Source: Tenacibaculum aiptasiae (GTDB lineage Bacteria > Bacteroidota > Bacteroidia > Flavobacteriales > Flavobacteriaceae). From it: a stretch of DNA of 55,318 nt. Shown piece by piece: positions 17,586 through 26,277 of the stretch. Position 1 is the first letter of the stretch, and the number at the start of each line of letters is the position of its first letter. The stretch is taken from contig NZ_WAAU01000003.1 in assembly GCF_008806755.1 (NCBI RefSeq), positions 1 through 55,318 on the forward strand, written 5' to 3'. The notes under the pieces are model-generated. The model searched no databases, had not been told where the DNA came from, and saw only the letters and a program-made list of their open reading frames with translations. The position numbers were made by a program, and so were the translations under genes.

Positions 17586-20420
17586 TTAATGTGCCTCTAA
17601 CCAATTTTCTCCTAAACCAACCTCAACGTCTAATGGAACTGTCATTTTAAAAGCATTTTCCATTTCTTCTTTTATAATTGGCTGAATAATCTCTAATTCA
17701 TCTTTATGTGCATCAAACACCAATTCATCATGTACTTGTAACAACATTTTTGATTTGAAATTTTCTTTTTCAAATCTGTTGTGAATATTAATCATTGCAA
17801 GCTTTATAACATCTGCAGCACTACCTTGTATTGGCGCATTTACAGCATTTCGTTCGGCAGCACTACGCACAATACCATTACGAGAATTAATATCTTTCAA
17901 ATATCTACGACGCCCTAAAATTGTTTCCACATAACCATTTTCACGAGCAAAATCTACTTGCTTTGATATATAGCTTTTTAACTTTGGGTATGTTTCGTAA
18001 TACGTATCAATTAAGGCTTTTGCTTCTTTTCTTGATAAATCTGTTTGATTACTTAATCCAAATGCCGAAACTCCATAAATAATTCCAAAGTTTACTGTTT
18101 TAGCATTACTACGTTGCTCTCTAGTTACCTCATCGATGGCTACATTGAAAACTTTTGCAGCTGTTGAAGCATGAATATCTTCTCCATCCTGGAAAGCTTT
18201 AATCATCGTTTCTTCTTCACTTAAAGCAGCTATAATTCGTAATTCAATTTGAGAATAATCGGCAGCTAATAATACGTGATTTTCATCTCTAGGAATAAAA
18301 GCTTTTCTAACTTCTTGCCCTCTTTTTGTTCTAATTGGAATGTTCTGTAAATTCGGATTATTAGAACTCAATCTACCCGTTGCAGCCACAGCTTGAGCAT
18401 ATACTGTATGCACACGTCCTGTTTTAGGGTTTACCTCATTTGGCAAAGCATCTACATAAGTACTTTGTAGTTTTTTATATTGACGATATTCTAAAATATT
18501 AGCTATAATCTCATGATCTTTTGCTAATGCTGAAAGCACATCTTCTGCTGTTGAATATTGTCCCGTTTTGGTTTTTTTAGGTTTATCAACCAACTTCATG
18601 TTTTCAAACAAAACAACTCCTAATTGTTTAGGTGATGCTATATTGAACTCCTCTCCTGCTTCTTTATAAATATTTTGCTCTAATTGCTCAATATCTTTTG
18701 CTAAATCTACCGATAAAGACTTTAAAAAATCAGTATTTAAGTTAATCCCTTCTATCTCCATTGCTGTTAACACAGACACCAACGGTGCTTCAACATCTTT
18801 AAATAACCCTGTTAAGTTGCCACTTTCTAACTCCTCTGAAAAATGTTCTTTTAACTGGTATGTTATATCTGCATCCTCTACTGCATACTCACTTTGCTTT
18901 GAAAGCTCTACCTGACGCATTGACAACTGATTCTTTCCTTTTTTCCCTATTAACTCTGTAATTGATACCGGTTGATAATTCAAATAGGTTTCTGAAAGTA
19001 CATCCATATTATGGCGCATATCTGGATTTATCAAATAATGCGCAATCATAGTATCAAACAATTTTCCTTTTACAGGCATATTGTAATTTGACAATACTTT
19101 GATATCGTATTTTAAATTATGTCCTACTTTTTCTATGCTATCATTTTCAAAAAACGGTCTGAATTCTTCAAGTATCGTTTGTGTTTCTTCTTGGTCTTCT
19201 GGAAATGTAACATAATACCCTTTCTTTTCCTCCCAAGAAAAAGCAATACCTATTAACTCAACTTCTAAAGCTTTTAATCCAGTAGTTTCTGTATCAAAAC
19301 ACACCGATTTCTGTTGCATTAATTTATTCAACAACAGTTTCCTAGACACTGGTGTATTTATTAATTGGTAAAAGTGATTTGTATTATCAATAGTTCTAAA
19401 ACCATTAATGTTATTTTCTTCACTAACTTTTCCAGTTCCTGGTGCTGCAAACAAATCAAACTGACCTGTATTGTTAGCTCCATCTGCTACTGTTTTTTTA
19501 GTTGTTTTACTTGAACTTTCTTCAGCTACAGGTTTTTCTCCAAATGTTTTTAAGAAGTTATCACTTAAGCGTCTAAATTCTAACTCATTAAATATTTCTG
19601 TTGTTTTTTGAATATCTGGTTGTTCAAAAATCAATTTATCCTGTTCTAATTCAACAGGCACATCTAACATTATGGTTGCTAATTTTTTAGAAAGTAATCC
19701 TAGTTCGGCATTTGCTTCTACTTTCTCCTTCATCTTTCCTTTTAGCTCGTGGGTATTTGCTAGCAAGCCTTCCATAGTTCCATAGGCAGCAAGGAATTTT
19801 TTAGCTGTTTTTTCTCCTACTCCTGGCAGTCCTGGGATGTTATCAGCTGAATCTCCCATCATACCCAAGTAATCTATGACTTGTTCTGGGGTTTCTACAC
19901 CAAATTTTGTTTTTACTTCCTCAATCCCCCATTTCTCATAACCATTTCCCATTCTTGGTGGACGGTACATAAAAATGTTATCTGAAACCAATTGAGCAAA
20001 ATCCTTATCAGGTGTAACCATATAAGTTTGTAAACCTTCTTTCTCTGCTTTTTTTGCTAAGGTTCCTATAATATCATCCGCTTCGTACCCTTCTTTTACA
20101 ATTGCAGGAATATTCATTGCTTCCAATATCTTTTCAATATATGGAACAGCTATTTTAATAGCTTCTGGTGTTTCTTGTCTATTCGCTTTATACTCAGGAA
20201 AAGCTTCTACTCTATCTACACTTCCTCCTCTATCAAAACAAACAGCTAAATAATCTGGTTTCTCACGCTTTATTACATCAATTAAAGAATTTGTAAATCC
20301 TAAAATTGCCGATGTATCCATTCCTTTTGAATTAATACGTGGATTTTTTATAAAAGCATAATATCCTCTGAATATTAGTGCAAATGCATCAAGTAAAAAA
20401 AGTCGTTTTTGTTCTGCCAT
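17586..20420 (-). CDS. polA: DNA polymerase I
   Basis: 944 residues with all three domains. The 5'-3' flap exonuclease comes first (LLDAFALIFRGYYAF, VTPDKDFAQLV, GDSADNIPGLPGVGEKTA; about 1-290). A linker follows, then a 3'-5' exonuclease domain that keeps the acidic motif CFDTETTGL and HNLKYDIKVL, so proofreading should be active. The family A polymerase domain shows DYSQIELRI, the finger motif RSNAKTVNFGIIYG and QVHDELVFD. It acts in Okazaki fragment maturation and repair. Its start is 174 bases from the divergent metallophosphoesterase gene. Confidence 0.97.
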   Translation of the reverse strand: MAEQKRLFLLDAFALIFRGYYAFIKNPRINSKGMDTSAILGFTNSLIDVIKREKPDYLAVCFDRGGSVDRVEAFPEYKANRQETPEAIKIAVPYIEKILEAMNIPAIVKEGYEADDIIGTLAKKAEKEGLQTYMVTPDKDFAQLVSDNIFMYRPPRMGNGYEKWGIEEVKTKFGVETPEQVIDYLGMMGDSADNIPGLPGVGEKTAKKFLAAYGTMEGLLANTHELKGKMKEKVEANAELGLLSKKLATIMLDVPVELEQDKLIFEQPDIQKTTEIFNELEFRRLSDNFLKTFGEKPVAEESSSKTTKKTVADGANNTGQFDLFAAPGTGKVSEENNINGFRTIDNTNHFYQLINTPVSRKLLLNKLMQQKSVCFDTETTGLKALEVELIGIAFSWEEKKGYYVTFPEDQEETQTILEEFRPFFENDSIEKVGHNLKYDIKVLSNYNMPVKGKLFDTMIAHYLINPDMRHNMDVLSETYLNYQPVSITELIGKKGKNQLSMRQVELSKQSEYAVEDADITYQLKEHFSEELESGNLTGLFKDVEAPLVSVLTAMEIEGINLNTDFLKSLSVDLAKDIEQLEQNIYKEAGEEFNIASPKQLGVVLFENMKLVDKPKKTKTGQYSTAEDVLSALAKDHEIIANILEYRQYKKLQSTYVDALPNEVNPKTGRVHTVYAQAVAATGRLSSNNPNLQNIPIRTKRGQEVRKAFIPRDENHVLLAADYSQIELRIIAALSEEETMIKAFQDGEDIHASTAAKVFNVAIDEVTREQRSNAKTVNFGIIYGVSAFGLSNQTDLSRKEAKALIDTYYETYPKLKSYISKQVDFARENGYVETILGRRRYLKDINSRNGIVRSAAERNAVNAPIQGSAADVIKLAMINIHNRFEKENFKSKMLLQVHDELVFDAHKDELEIIQPIIKEEMENAFKMTVPLDVEVGLGENWLEAH

Positions 20421-20544
20421 TTTATTATTTAAAGCCTAATGAAATAAATTACTGATATAGATTGAATTAAGAAAAATAACCTATAGAAATAGTTCCTGCG
20501 AACTCCGTTTGTAAAGCTACAAAACTTTAACAAGATGTTAAAAA

Positions 20545-20572
20545 TTGATTTTTTAGAATCCCCCTATCTTTG
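20545..20572 (+). promoter_or_regulatory. Promoter of the metallophosphoesterase gene
   Basis: TTG (20545-20547), 17 bases, then TATCTTTG (20565-20572), 22 bases before the ATG. Both boxes fit the Bacteroidetes consensus. Confidence 0.6.
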
Positions 20573-20594
20573 TTCGACTTAAAAAAACATAAAT

Positions 20595-21818
20595 ATGTCT
20601 CGTTGGCTTATAACAATCATTATCATTTCGTTACTTATTATTTTACTTGAAACTTATGCTTTTCAAGCCATTAAAACAGTAACTAAAAATAAGTTTACTC
20701 GTTACGGATGGTTACTCTTCGGAGTTTTAGCATACGTCAACTTTTTTTATGTAATTTTTACTTCCGATAGAAGCTCTGGTCAAACCAAGCAATTTCAATG
20801 GGCATTTGGTTTTTTACTACTAGCTTTAGTTCCTAAATTATTTATTTTATTGTTTATGCTAGGAGAAGATTTAGTAAGATGGATTCAAAAAGCTATCTCG
20901 TATTTTTCCTCAAATGACACTAAAGAACTGACTGGAAGAAGAAGTTTTATTGCCAAATTAGCTTTAGGTATTGCTGCCATTCCTTTTGCAAGTTTACTTT
21001 ATGGAATTTTTAAAGGCAAATACAATTATAAAGTACTTAAATATCAATTAAAATTTAGTGATTTACCTGATGCTTTCGATGGTTTTACTATTACTCAAAT
21101 TACCGATATTCATTCTGGTAGTTTTACTAATAAAGAAGAAATTCAATATGGTGTTGATTTAATAAACGAGCAAAAATCAGATGTAATTTTATTTACTGGT
21201 GATATTGTAAACAATTTTGCTACTGAAATGGATAACTGGATTGACACTTTTAAACAATTAGAAGCTCCTTCGGGAAAATATTCTATCCTTGGAAATCATG
21301 ATTATGGTGATTATTCAAAATGGGATAGCAAAGAAGAGAAAACTGCAAATTTTGACGCCATTAAAGGAATTCATCCTAAAATTGGTTTTGACTTATTACT
21401 AAATGAGAATAGATATCTTGAAAAAGATGGTCAAAAAATAGCTTTAATTGGTGTAGAAAACTGGGGAAAAGGTTTTAATCAAGCTGGCGATTTACAAAAG
21501 GCTTCTGAAGGAATTAATAAAGACGATTTTAAAATATTAATGAGTCACGACCCTAGCCACTGGGAATATAAAGTTAAAAAAGACGATTTTAACTACCAGT
21601 TAACCTTAAGTGGTCATACTCACGGTTTACAGTTTGGTATAGAAATCCCAGGATTTATCAAATGGAGCCCTGCCAAGTATGTTTACAAGCAATGGGCTGG
21701 TTTATATGAGGAATTTGGACGCTATATTAACGTAAATAGAGGTTTTGGATACCATGCTTTTCCTGGAAGAGTGGGTATTTGGCCAGAAATTACTGTAATT
21801 GAGTTAAAAAAAGCCTGA
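20595..21818 (+). CDS. Membrane-anchored metallophosphoesterase
   Basis: 407 residues. Three or so membrane helices occupy about residues 1-85, and a further hydrophobic segment lies near 115-135 (FIAKLALGIAAIPFASLLYGI). The calcineurin-like phosphoesterase domain has all metal motifs: D171-I-H173 in ITDIHSG, FTGDIV, GNHDYGD and GHTHG with H341 and H343. This is the YkuE/YaeI type of membrane-bound phosphoesterase; E. coli YaeI can cleave lipid A precursors (UDP-diacylglucosamine), but the substrate here is unknown. Gene has its own promoter. Confidence 0.85.
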   Translation: MSRWLITIIIISLLIILLETYAFQAIKTVTKNKFTRYGWLLFGVLAYVNFFYVIFTSDRSSGQTKQFQWAFGFLLLALVPKLFILLFMLGEDLVRWIQKAISYFSSNDTKELTGRRSFIAKLALGIAAIPFASLLYGIFKGKYNYKVLKYQLKFSDLPDAFDGFTITQITDIHSGSFTNKEEIQYGVDLINEQKSDVILFTGDIVNNFATEMDNWIDTFKQLEAPSGKYSILGNHDYGDYSKWDSKEEKTANFDAIKGIHPKIGFDLLLNENRYLEKDGQKIALIGVENWGKGFNQAGDLQKASEGINKDDFKILMSHDPSHWEYKVKKDDFNYQLTLSGHTHGLQFGIEIPGFIKWSPAKYVYKQWAGLYEEFGRYINVNRGFGYHAFPGRVGIWPEITVIELKKA

Positions 21819-21868
21819 TTTTTAAAGGAATTTAAACAAATGTTAATATCTATTTAAAAAAAAATCGG

Positions 21869-21876
21869 TAATTTTG
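21869..21876 (+). promoter_or_regulatory. -7 box of the thioredoxin-like gene
   Basis: TAATTTTG fits TAnnTTTG and lies 29 bases before the ATG at 21906. The -33 region has no TTG. Confidence 0.35.
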
Positions 21877-21905
21877 ATAAATTTTTTATATAAAACTTTA
21901 TAGAA

Positions 21906-22199
21906 ATGACAAAGTTTGGTGAAATTATAAGTATTGACAAACCTGTTTTAATTGACTTTTATACAGATTGGAGCGAGGTAGAACCTAGCTTAGACACACT
22001 TCGTGATGTCGCTGCTGCTTTAGGAGACAAAGCTAAAGTTATTAAAATAGACATTAAAAAGAATGAAGTTCTTGCTGATGCTTTGCGCGTTAAAGGAAAC
22101 CCAACTTTTATGATTTATAAAGATGGTGAAATGAAATGGCGCCAGACCGGTGAGCAAGATGCTAACACTTTAATTGGCTTAGTACAACAGTACGTTTAA
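21906..22199 (+). CDS. Thioredoxin-fold protein lacking both active-site cysteines
   Basis: 97 residues, a normal thioredoxin length with the usual elements: PVLIDFYTDW, the middle strand AKVIKIDIKKNE, the cis-proline GNPTF at P66, and the end WRQTGEQDANTLIGLV. At the active site, where WCGPC is expected, it reads W22-S-E-V-E-P, so both cysteines are gone. The gene contains no cysteine at all. It therefore cannot reduce disulfides by the normal mechanism; a binding or scaffold role, or a chaperone-like function, is more likely. The end overlaps the convergent deacetylase gene by four bases. Confidence 0.85.
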   Translation: MTKFGEIISIDKPVLIDFYTDWSEVEPSLDTLRDVAAALGDKAKVIKIDIKKNEVLADALRVKGNPTFMIYKDGEMKWRQTGEQDANTLIGLVQQYV

Positions 22200-22849
22200 A
22201 GTATAGCCTTAAATTCATACCCCTTTTTTGTATATTCTTCTAAAAACCTTGGAAGAGCATAATACAGCCTGCCACTTGCTTTTATGCTATCATGAAAAAC
22301 GATAACACTTCCTTTTTCAGTATTATCTAACACGTTTTTTAAGCATTTTTCTTTAGTTACTGAGGTGTCAAAATCTGCAGAAAGGACATCCCACATTATA
22401 ACCCTATACCCTTTTTTAAGTATATCATTTGCTTGTTTTGCTTTTATCTTACCGTAAGGAGGTCTAAACAATTTTGTTTCGTTAGACTCCTTTATTTTAG
22501 AAATCTCATTGTTAATAATCTCTTCACAAAGCTCAACATTCTTTATATAATCTTCTTGATTCGTTTTCCAACCATTTAAATGATTAAATGTATGGTTCCC
22601 TACCGAATGTCCTTCTTTTACTATTCGTGAAAAAACTATTGGGTGTTTTCTAACATTATCACCAATGCAAAAAAAGGTTGCTTTTGCATTATATTTTTGC
22701 AATTCATCTAATACAAACTCTGTAACCTCAGGAATAGGACCATCATCAAAAGTTAAATAAATTTCTTTTTTATTAGAAGAAAAACACCACGTATACTTAG
22801 AAAATATCTTTTTAAGTATACGTGGTGTTTTTATAAAATACAACCTCAT
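22196..22849 (-). CDS. Polysaccharide deacetylase (NodB type)
   Basis: 217 residues with the full NodB set. Motif 1 is TFDDGP (D35, D36), motif 2 is H86-TFNH90 for the metal, motif 3 is RPPYGK at 129-134, motif 4 is WDVLSADFD, and motif 5 is VFHDS with H186. Such enzymes remove N-acetyl groups from peptidoglycan, chitin-like or exopolysaccharide chains. There is no clear signal peptide, but the first 20 residues are basic and partly hydrophobic. The gene starts four bases after the DUF2723 gene and is clearly its operon partner. Confidence 0.88.
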   Translation of the reverse strand: MRLYFIKTPRILKKIFSKYTWCFSSNKKEIYLTFDDGPIPEVTEFVLDELQKYNAKATFFCIGDNVRKHPIVFSRIVKEGHSVGNHTFNHLNGWKTNQEDYIKNVELCEEIINNEISKIKESNETKLFRPPYGKIKAKQANDILKKGYRVIMWDVLSADFDTSVTKEKCLKNVLDNTEKGSVIVFHDSIKASGRLYYALPRFLEEYTKKGYEFKAIL

Positions 22850-22853
22850 TAAT

Positions 22854-25800
22854 TTAAGGTTTTATAGAATCTAATTGTTGCATAAATCGCTCATTTTCTT
22901 CTGTTGATGATGGATTAAACAAACCTTCATGAACTAAATAATCTTTAAGCGCTTTTTTTCCATATTCTGTATCATCATAACGCATTATCTGCTGCATTAC
23001 ATTTTGATACATATATAAGTACGTTTCTATATTCTCTTTTACTAAATCTAAGTCTTCATAGTTAAACGTATGATAGTACTTTAATTTTTGTTGGAAAATA
23101 TTTGTCAACGTTTCTGATGTTTCTCTGGCCTTATCAATATCTCCCATGCGGTAATATAACTCAGGGTACCCTAAAGAAATACTATAATGATCAAAGTCTT
23201 TAATTGGCATTTTGTATAATGATAAATCTAGTACATCTTTTGCTTTTACCGAGTCTCCTTGTTTCATAAACTCTTCTGATAATCGCATTAAGTTGTTTCT
23301 AATTGATATTGCATTACGCTTACTTTGCTCATCTAAATAGATTTTACCATTATTAATGGTTTTCCAATCCCATTTTTTAACATTAGCATACATTTTTTCT
23401 GGGTCAATACGCCCCATATCAAATATAGACTTTCCTTTGTTTGGTGTTTTTATTGGTACTAGTTTATATGCCATTCCATCTAGCTGTAAATAGTCTTTTA
23501 ACCAAATATACTCTTCATCTGCATTTGCTCCTCCTGTAAAATAAATTGGGCGTTTCCAATCGAAATTATTTAAGATATCTAACATTAAAATTCTATTCTT
23601 TGTTAGCCCTTGCTCATCGACAGTAATATCTATATATGGTAAAATTTTATCGGCATCTTTTTTAGCTACCAATCCAGTTTTTAATACATTTTCTTTATTT
23701 ACTGGAATTCTAATTCTATTTAATGGATAAAATTTTTCTTTAGAATCTTCTCCTGTTTCTAAATATGTTCTATCACTATCACTAGAAATCCAACGCATAA
23801 AGGTATCTATTGGCCAAATTGAATCTTTCAATTGTGGTAATGGATAATAATATGCTACATCTAAAGTTCCATACTTATATTGGTCATGTGTTAATTTTGA
23901 TGGTATCGGATCAGCATCATAGGTTTTCTTTTTCATTTGATCTATATACCAATCTGTTTGAAAAAGACTTGTATTTACAATCTTAATATCAGGTCGAACA
24001 CCTTCTACTTGTTGCATATACCATAATGGGAACGTATCGTTATCTCCAATAGTAAATATAATTGCATTCGGATCGCAACTTTCTAAATAAGTTTGTGCAT
24101 TTAACTGTGCAATATATCTGTCTGCCCTATCATGGTCATCCCAGTTTTGAGCTCCCATTAATACTGGTACTGCTAGTAAAGAAACTACCGATACCGCTAT
24201 AGCTACTGCTCTTTTATTCGCATAATTCTTAAAATATTCATACAGCGCTAACACTCCAAATCCTATCCAAATAGCAAATACATAAAACGAACCTACTACT
24301 GCATAATCTCTTTCTCTTGGTTCAAATGGCTTTGGATTAGTATAGAATATAATTGCAAACCCTGTGAATGCAAAAAACATTGCTAGTGTATATAAATTCT
24401 TTTTATCCTTCTTAGCCTGATATAATAACCCAATTAATCCTAAAATTAATGGTAAAAAGAAATAGGTATTACGTCCTTTATTATTCTTTACATCATCTGG
24501 TAAGTTTTTTTGCGAACCTAAACGAGCTTCATCAATAAAATTAATTCCACTTAACCAGTTTCCTGACTCTATATCTAAATGTCCTTGTATATCATTTTGA
24601 CGACCTACAAAATTCCACATAAAATAACGCCCGTACATATAACCGAACTGATAATCGATCATAAATTTCATATTTTCTATAAAGGTTGGACGTCTTTTAC
24701 TTCTTGCAGGTATTCCTGCTATTCTTTTATAATGCTGTTCCGAACCAGGAGCCACCATTCTTGGTATAAACCCTTTGTGTTTACTTGAGTAATTTGGTAA
24801 TATATTTTTATATTTATTTACAATTACATATTTCCCGTCCTTCTTTTCGTATTTAGGCTTATCGTCTTTATATGGTTTCTCTGAATCTAATTCTCCATCA
24901 TAAGATACAGAATAGTATTTATCGTAAAACACATTTGCATCTCCATATTGTTCACGATTATAATACGCTAACAACTCTCTCGCACTTGATGGATTATTTT
25001 CATTAATTACTGTATCTGCGTTTGCACGTATTGGTAACATTAACCATGATGAAAAACCAATCATGATAAACAATATCGACAACACTAAAGTATTTCCTGT
25101 TACTAAACCTTTTTTACGAGTATAATTTAATCCAAAATAGAACATTGCAATTAATACTATTCCGGCTATAATAGTTCCTGAATTATACGGTAATCCTATT
25201 TGGTTAATAAAGAAAAGTTCTGATACACTAAAGAACTTAAGTGTGAACGGAAATAAAAACTTAAATACAAATGCCAATACTAATATTGAAACTACCGTTG
25301 CTATTGCTGTAGTTTTTACATTGATATCTTTATACGTTTTAAAGAAGTATAATAATACTATTGATGGTATTACTAATAACGATAATATATGTACTCCAAA
25401 CGAAAGTCCTACAACAAAGCTTATTAATACTAGCCATTTATTACCTCTTGGTGTATTAATTTCACTTTCCCAACGTAATCCTAACCAAAATAACAACGCC
25501 ATTAAAAATGATGACATTGCATATACCTCACCTTCTACTGCACTAAACCAAAAACTATCTGAGAATGTATATGCTAAAGCTCCAACTACTCCACTTCCTA
25601 AAACAGCTATAGCTGCACTTTTACTAAACTCACCATTTCTAGTGGCCATTTTCTTAGCCAAGTCAGTTATAGTCCAAAACATAAACAAAATAGTAAATGC
25701 ACTTGCTAAGCCCGACATAAAGTTTACCATCATAGCCCACTGACTAGGGTCGCTGGTAAACATTGCAAAGAAAGCTCCTAGCATTTGAAATAAGGGTGCT

Positions 25801-25964
25801 CCAGGTGGATGACCTACTTCTAATTTTACTGCTGTAGAGATATATTCACCACAATCCCATGAGCTCACGGTAGGTTCTAATGTTAAAGTATAAGTGATTA
25901 ATGCCACTGCAAATGTAACCCAACCTAAAATTGTGTTCCATTTTTTGTAGTTAAATTCGTCCAT
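22854..25964 (-). CDS. DUF2723 membrane glycosyltransferase-like protein
   Basis: 1036 residues. About a dozen hydrophobic helices fill the N-terminal half. The first loop carries SSWDCGEYIST and VGHPPGAPLFQMLGA, with the acidic residue typical of GT-C fold protein O-mannosyltransferase-like enzymes. The second half is a large soluble domain, with TPR-like helices toward the end (LYRMGDIDKARETSETL-like region). This DUF2723 family is near universal in Bacteroidetes and is thought to glycosylate proteins or lipids outside the membrane, but the substrate is unknown. Paired with a deacetylase, it suggests a surface-glycan modification unit. Confidence 0.85.
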   Translation of the reverse strand: MDEFNYKKWNTILGWVTFAVALITYTLTLEPTVSSWDCGEYISTAVKLEVGHPPGAPLFQMLGAFFAMFTSDPSQWAMMVNFMSGLASAFTILFMFWTITDLAKKMATRNGEFSKSAAIAVLGSGVVGALAYTFSDSFWFSAVEGEVYAMSSFLMALLFWLGLRWESEINTPRGNKWLVLISFVVGLSFGVHILSLLVIPSIVLLYFFKTYKDINVKTTAIATVVSILVLAFVFKFLFPFTLKFFSVSELFFINQIGLPYNSGTIIAGIVLIAMFYFGLNYTRKKGLVTGNTLVLSILFIMIGFSSWLMLPIRANADTVINENNPSSARELLAYYNREQYGDANVFYDKYYSVSYDGELDSEKPYKDDKPKYEKKDGKYVIVNKYKNILPNYSSKHKGFIPRMVAPGSEQHYKRIAGIPARSKRRPTFIENMKFMIDYQFGYMYGRYFMWNFVGRQNDIQGHLDIESGNWLSGINFIDEARLGSQKNLPDDVKNNKGRNTYFFLPLILGLIGLLYQAKKDKKNLYTLAMFFAFTGFAIIFYTNPKPFEPRERDYAVVGSFYVFAIWIGFGVLALYEYFKNYANKRAVAIAVSVVSLLAVPVLMGAQNWDDHDRADRYIAQLNAQTYLESCDPNAIIFTIGDNDTFPLWYMQQVEGVRPDIKIVNTSLFQTDWYIDQMKKKTYDADPIPSKLTHDQYKYGTLDVAYYYPLPQLKDSIWPIDTFMRWISSDSDRTYLETGEDSKEKFYPLNRIRIPVNKENVLKTGLVAKKDADKILPYIDITVDEQGLTKNRILMLDILNNFDWKRPIYFTGGANADEEYIWLKDYLQLDGMAYKLVPIKTPNKGKSIFDMGRIDPEKMYANVKKWDWKTINNGKIYLDEQSKRNAISIRNNLMRLSEEFMKQGDSVKAKDVLDLSLYKMPIKDFDHYSISLGYPELYYRMGDIDKARETSETLTNIFQQKLKYYHTFNYEDLDLVKENIETYLYMYQNVMQQIMRYDDTEYGKKALKDYLVHEGLFNPSSTEENERFMQQLDSIKP

Positions 25965-26100
25965 AGATTTTTAATAAAGTTATTGCGAATGTACTAATAA
26001 CTAGTCTGTTTTTGTTTCTAGCAAAAATATAATTTTGATTATATTTGTAGTGATGTAAATCAGATAATTTTCTGTTAAAGAAAAAAAATCAAAAAAAGTT

Positions 26101-26130
26101 TTGTGTAAACGAAAAAAGTATGTAAATTTG
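26101..26130 (+). promoter_or_regulatory. Promoter of tRNA-Gln
   Basis: TTG (26101-26103), 19 bases, TAAATTTG (26123-26130), 18 bases before the tRNA. The layout is identical to that of the tRNA-Cys promoter in this window. Confidence 0.75.
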
Positions 26131-26148
26131 CATCCGCAATCACGCAAT

Positions 26149-26219
26149 TGGCCTATGGTGTAATGGTAACACACCGGTTTTTGGTACCGATATTCAAGGT
26201 TCGAGTCCTTGTAGGCCAA
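26149..26219 (+). tRNA. tRNA-Gln (TTG)
   Basis: 71 nt. The acceptor arms TGGCCTA and TAGGCCA pair and the discriminator is A. The anticodon loop TTTTGGT gives anticodon TTG (26181-26183), and the T-arm contains AAGGTTCGAGTCCTT. The top pair of the anticodon stem (26174 with 26190) reads C-A, a mismatch in an otherwise normal tRNA. CCA is not encoded. It has its own promoter and terminator. Confidence 0.95.
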
Positions 26220-26221
26220 CT

Positions 26222-26258
26222 AAAAAGACTTAACAAATAATGTTAAGTCTTTTTTTTG
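26222..26258 (+). terminator. Terminator of tRNA-Gln
   Basis: A long perfect stem (26222-26235 with 26241-26254) with a 5-base loop and a T-run of eight, just after the tRNA. It may also serve the convergent serine hydrolase gene. Confidence 0.85.
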
Positions 26259-26277
26259 TTATATATTTTGATTCTTT

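Noticed and set aside
25243..25743. A 166-residue plus-strand frame inside the DUF2723 gene
   Set aside because: Antisense of membrane helices; low-complexity Asn/Thr/Ile product, no motif.
26001..26219. A 72-residue minus-strand frame covering the tRNA-Gln gene
   Set aside because: It overlaps the whole tRNA and its promoter; chance frame.
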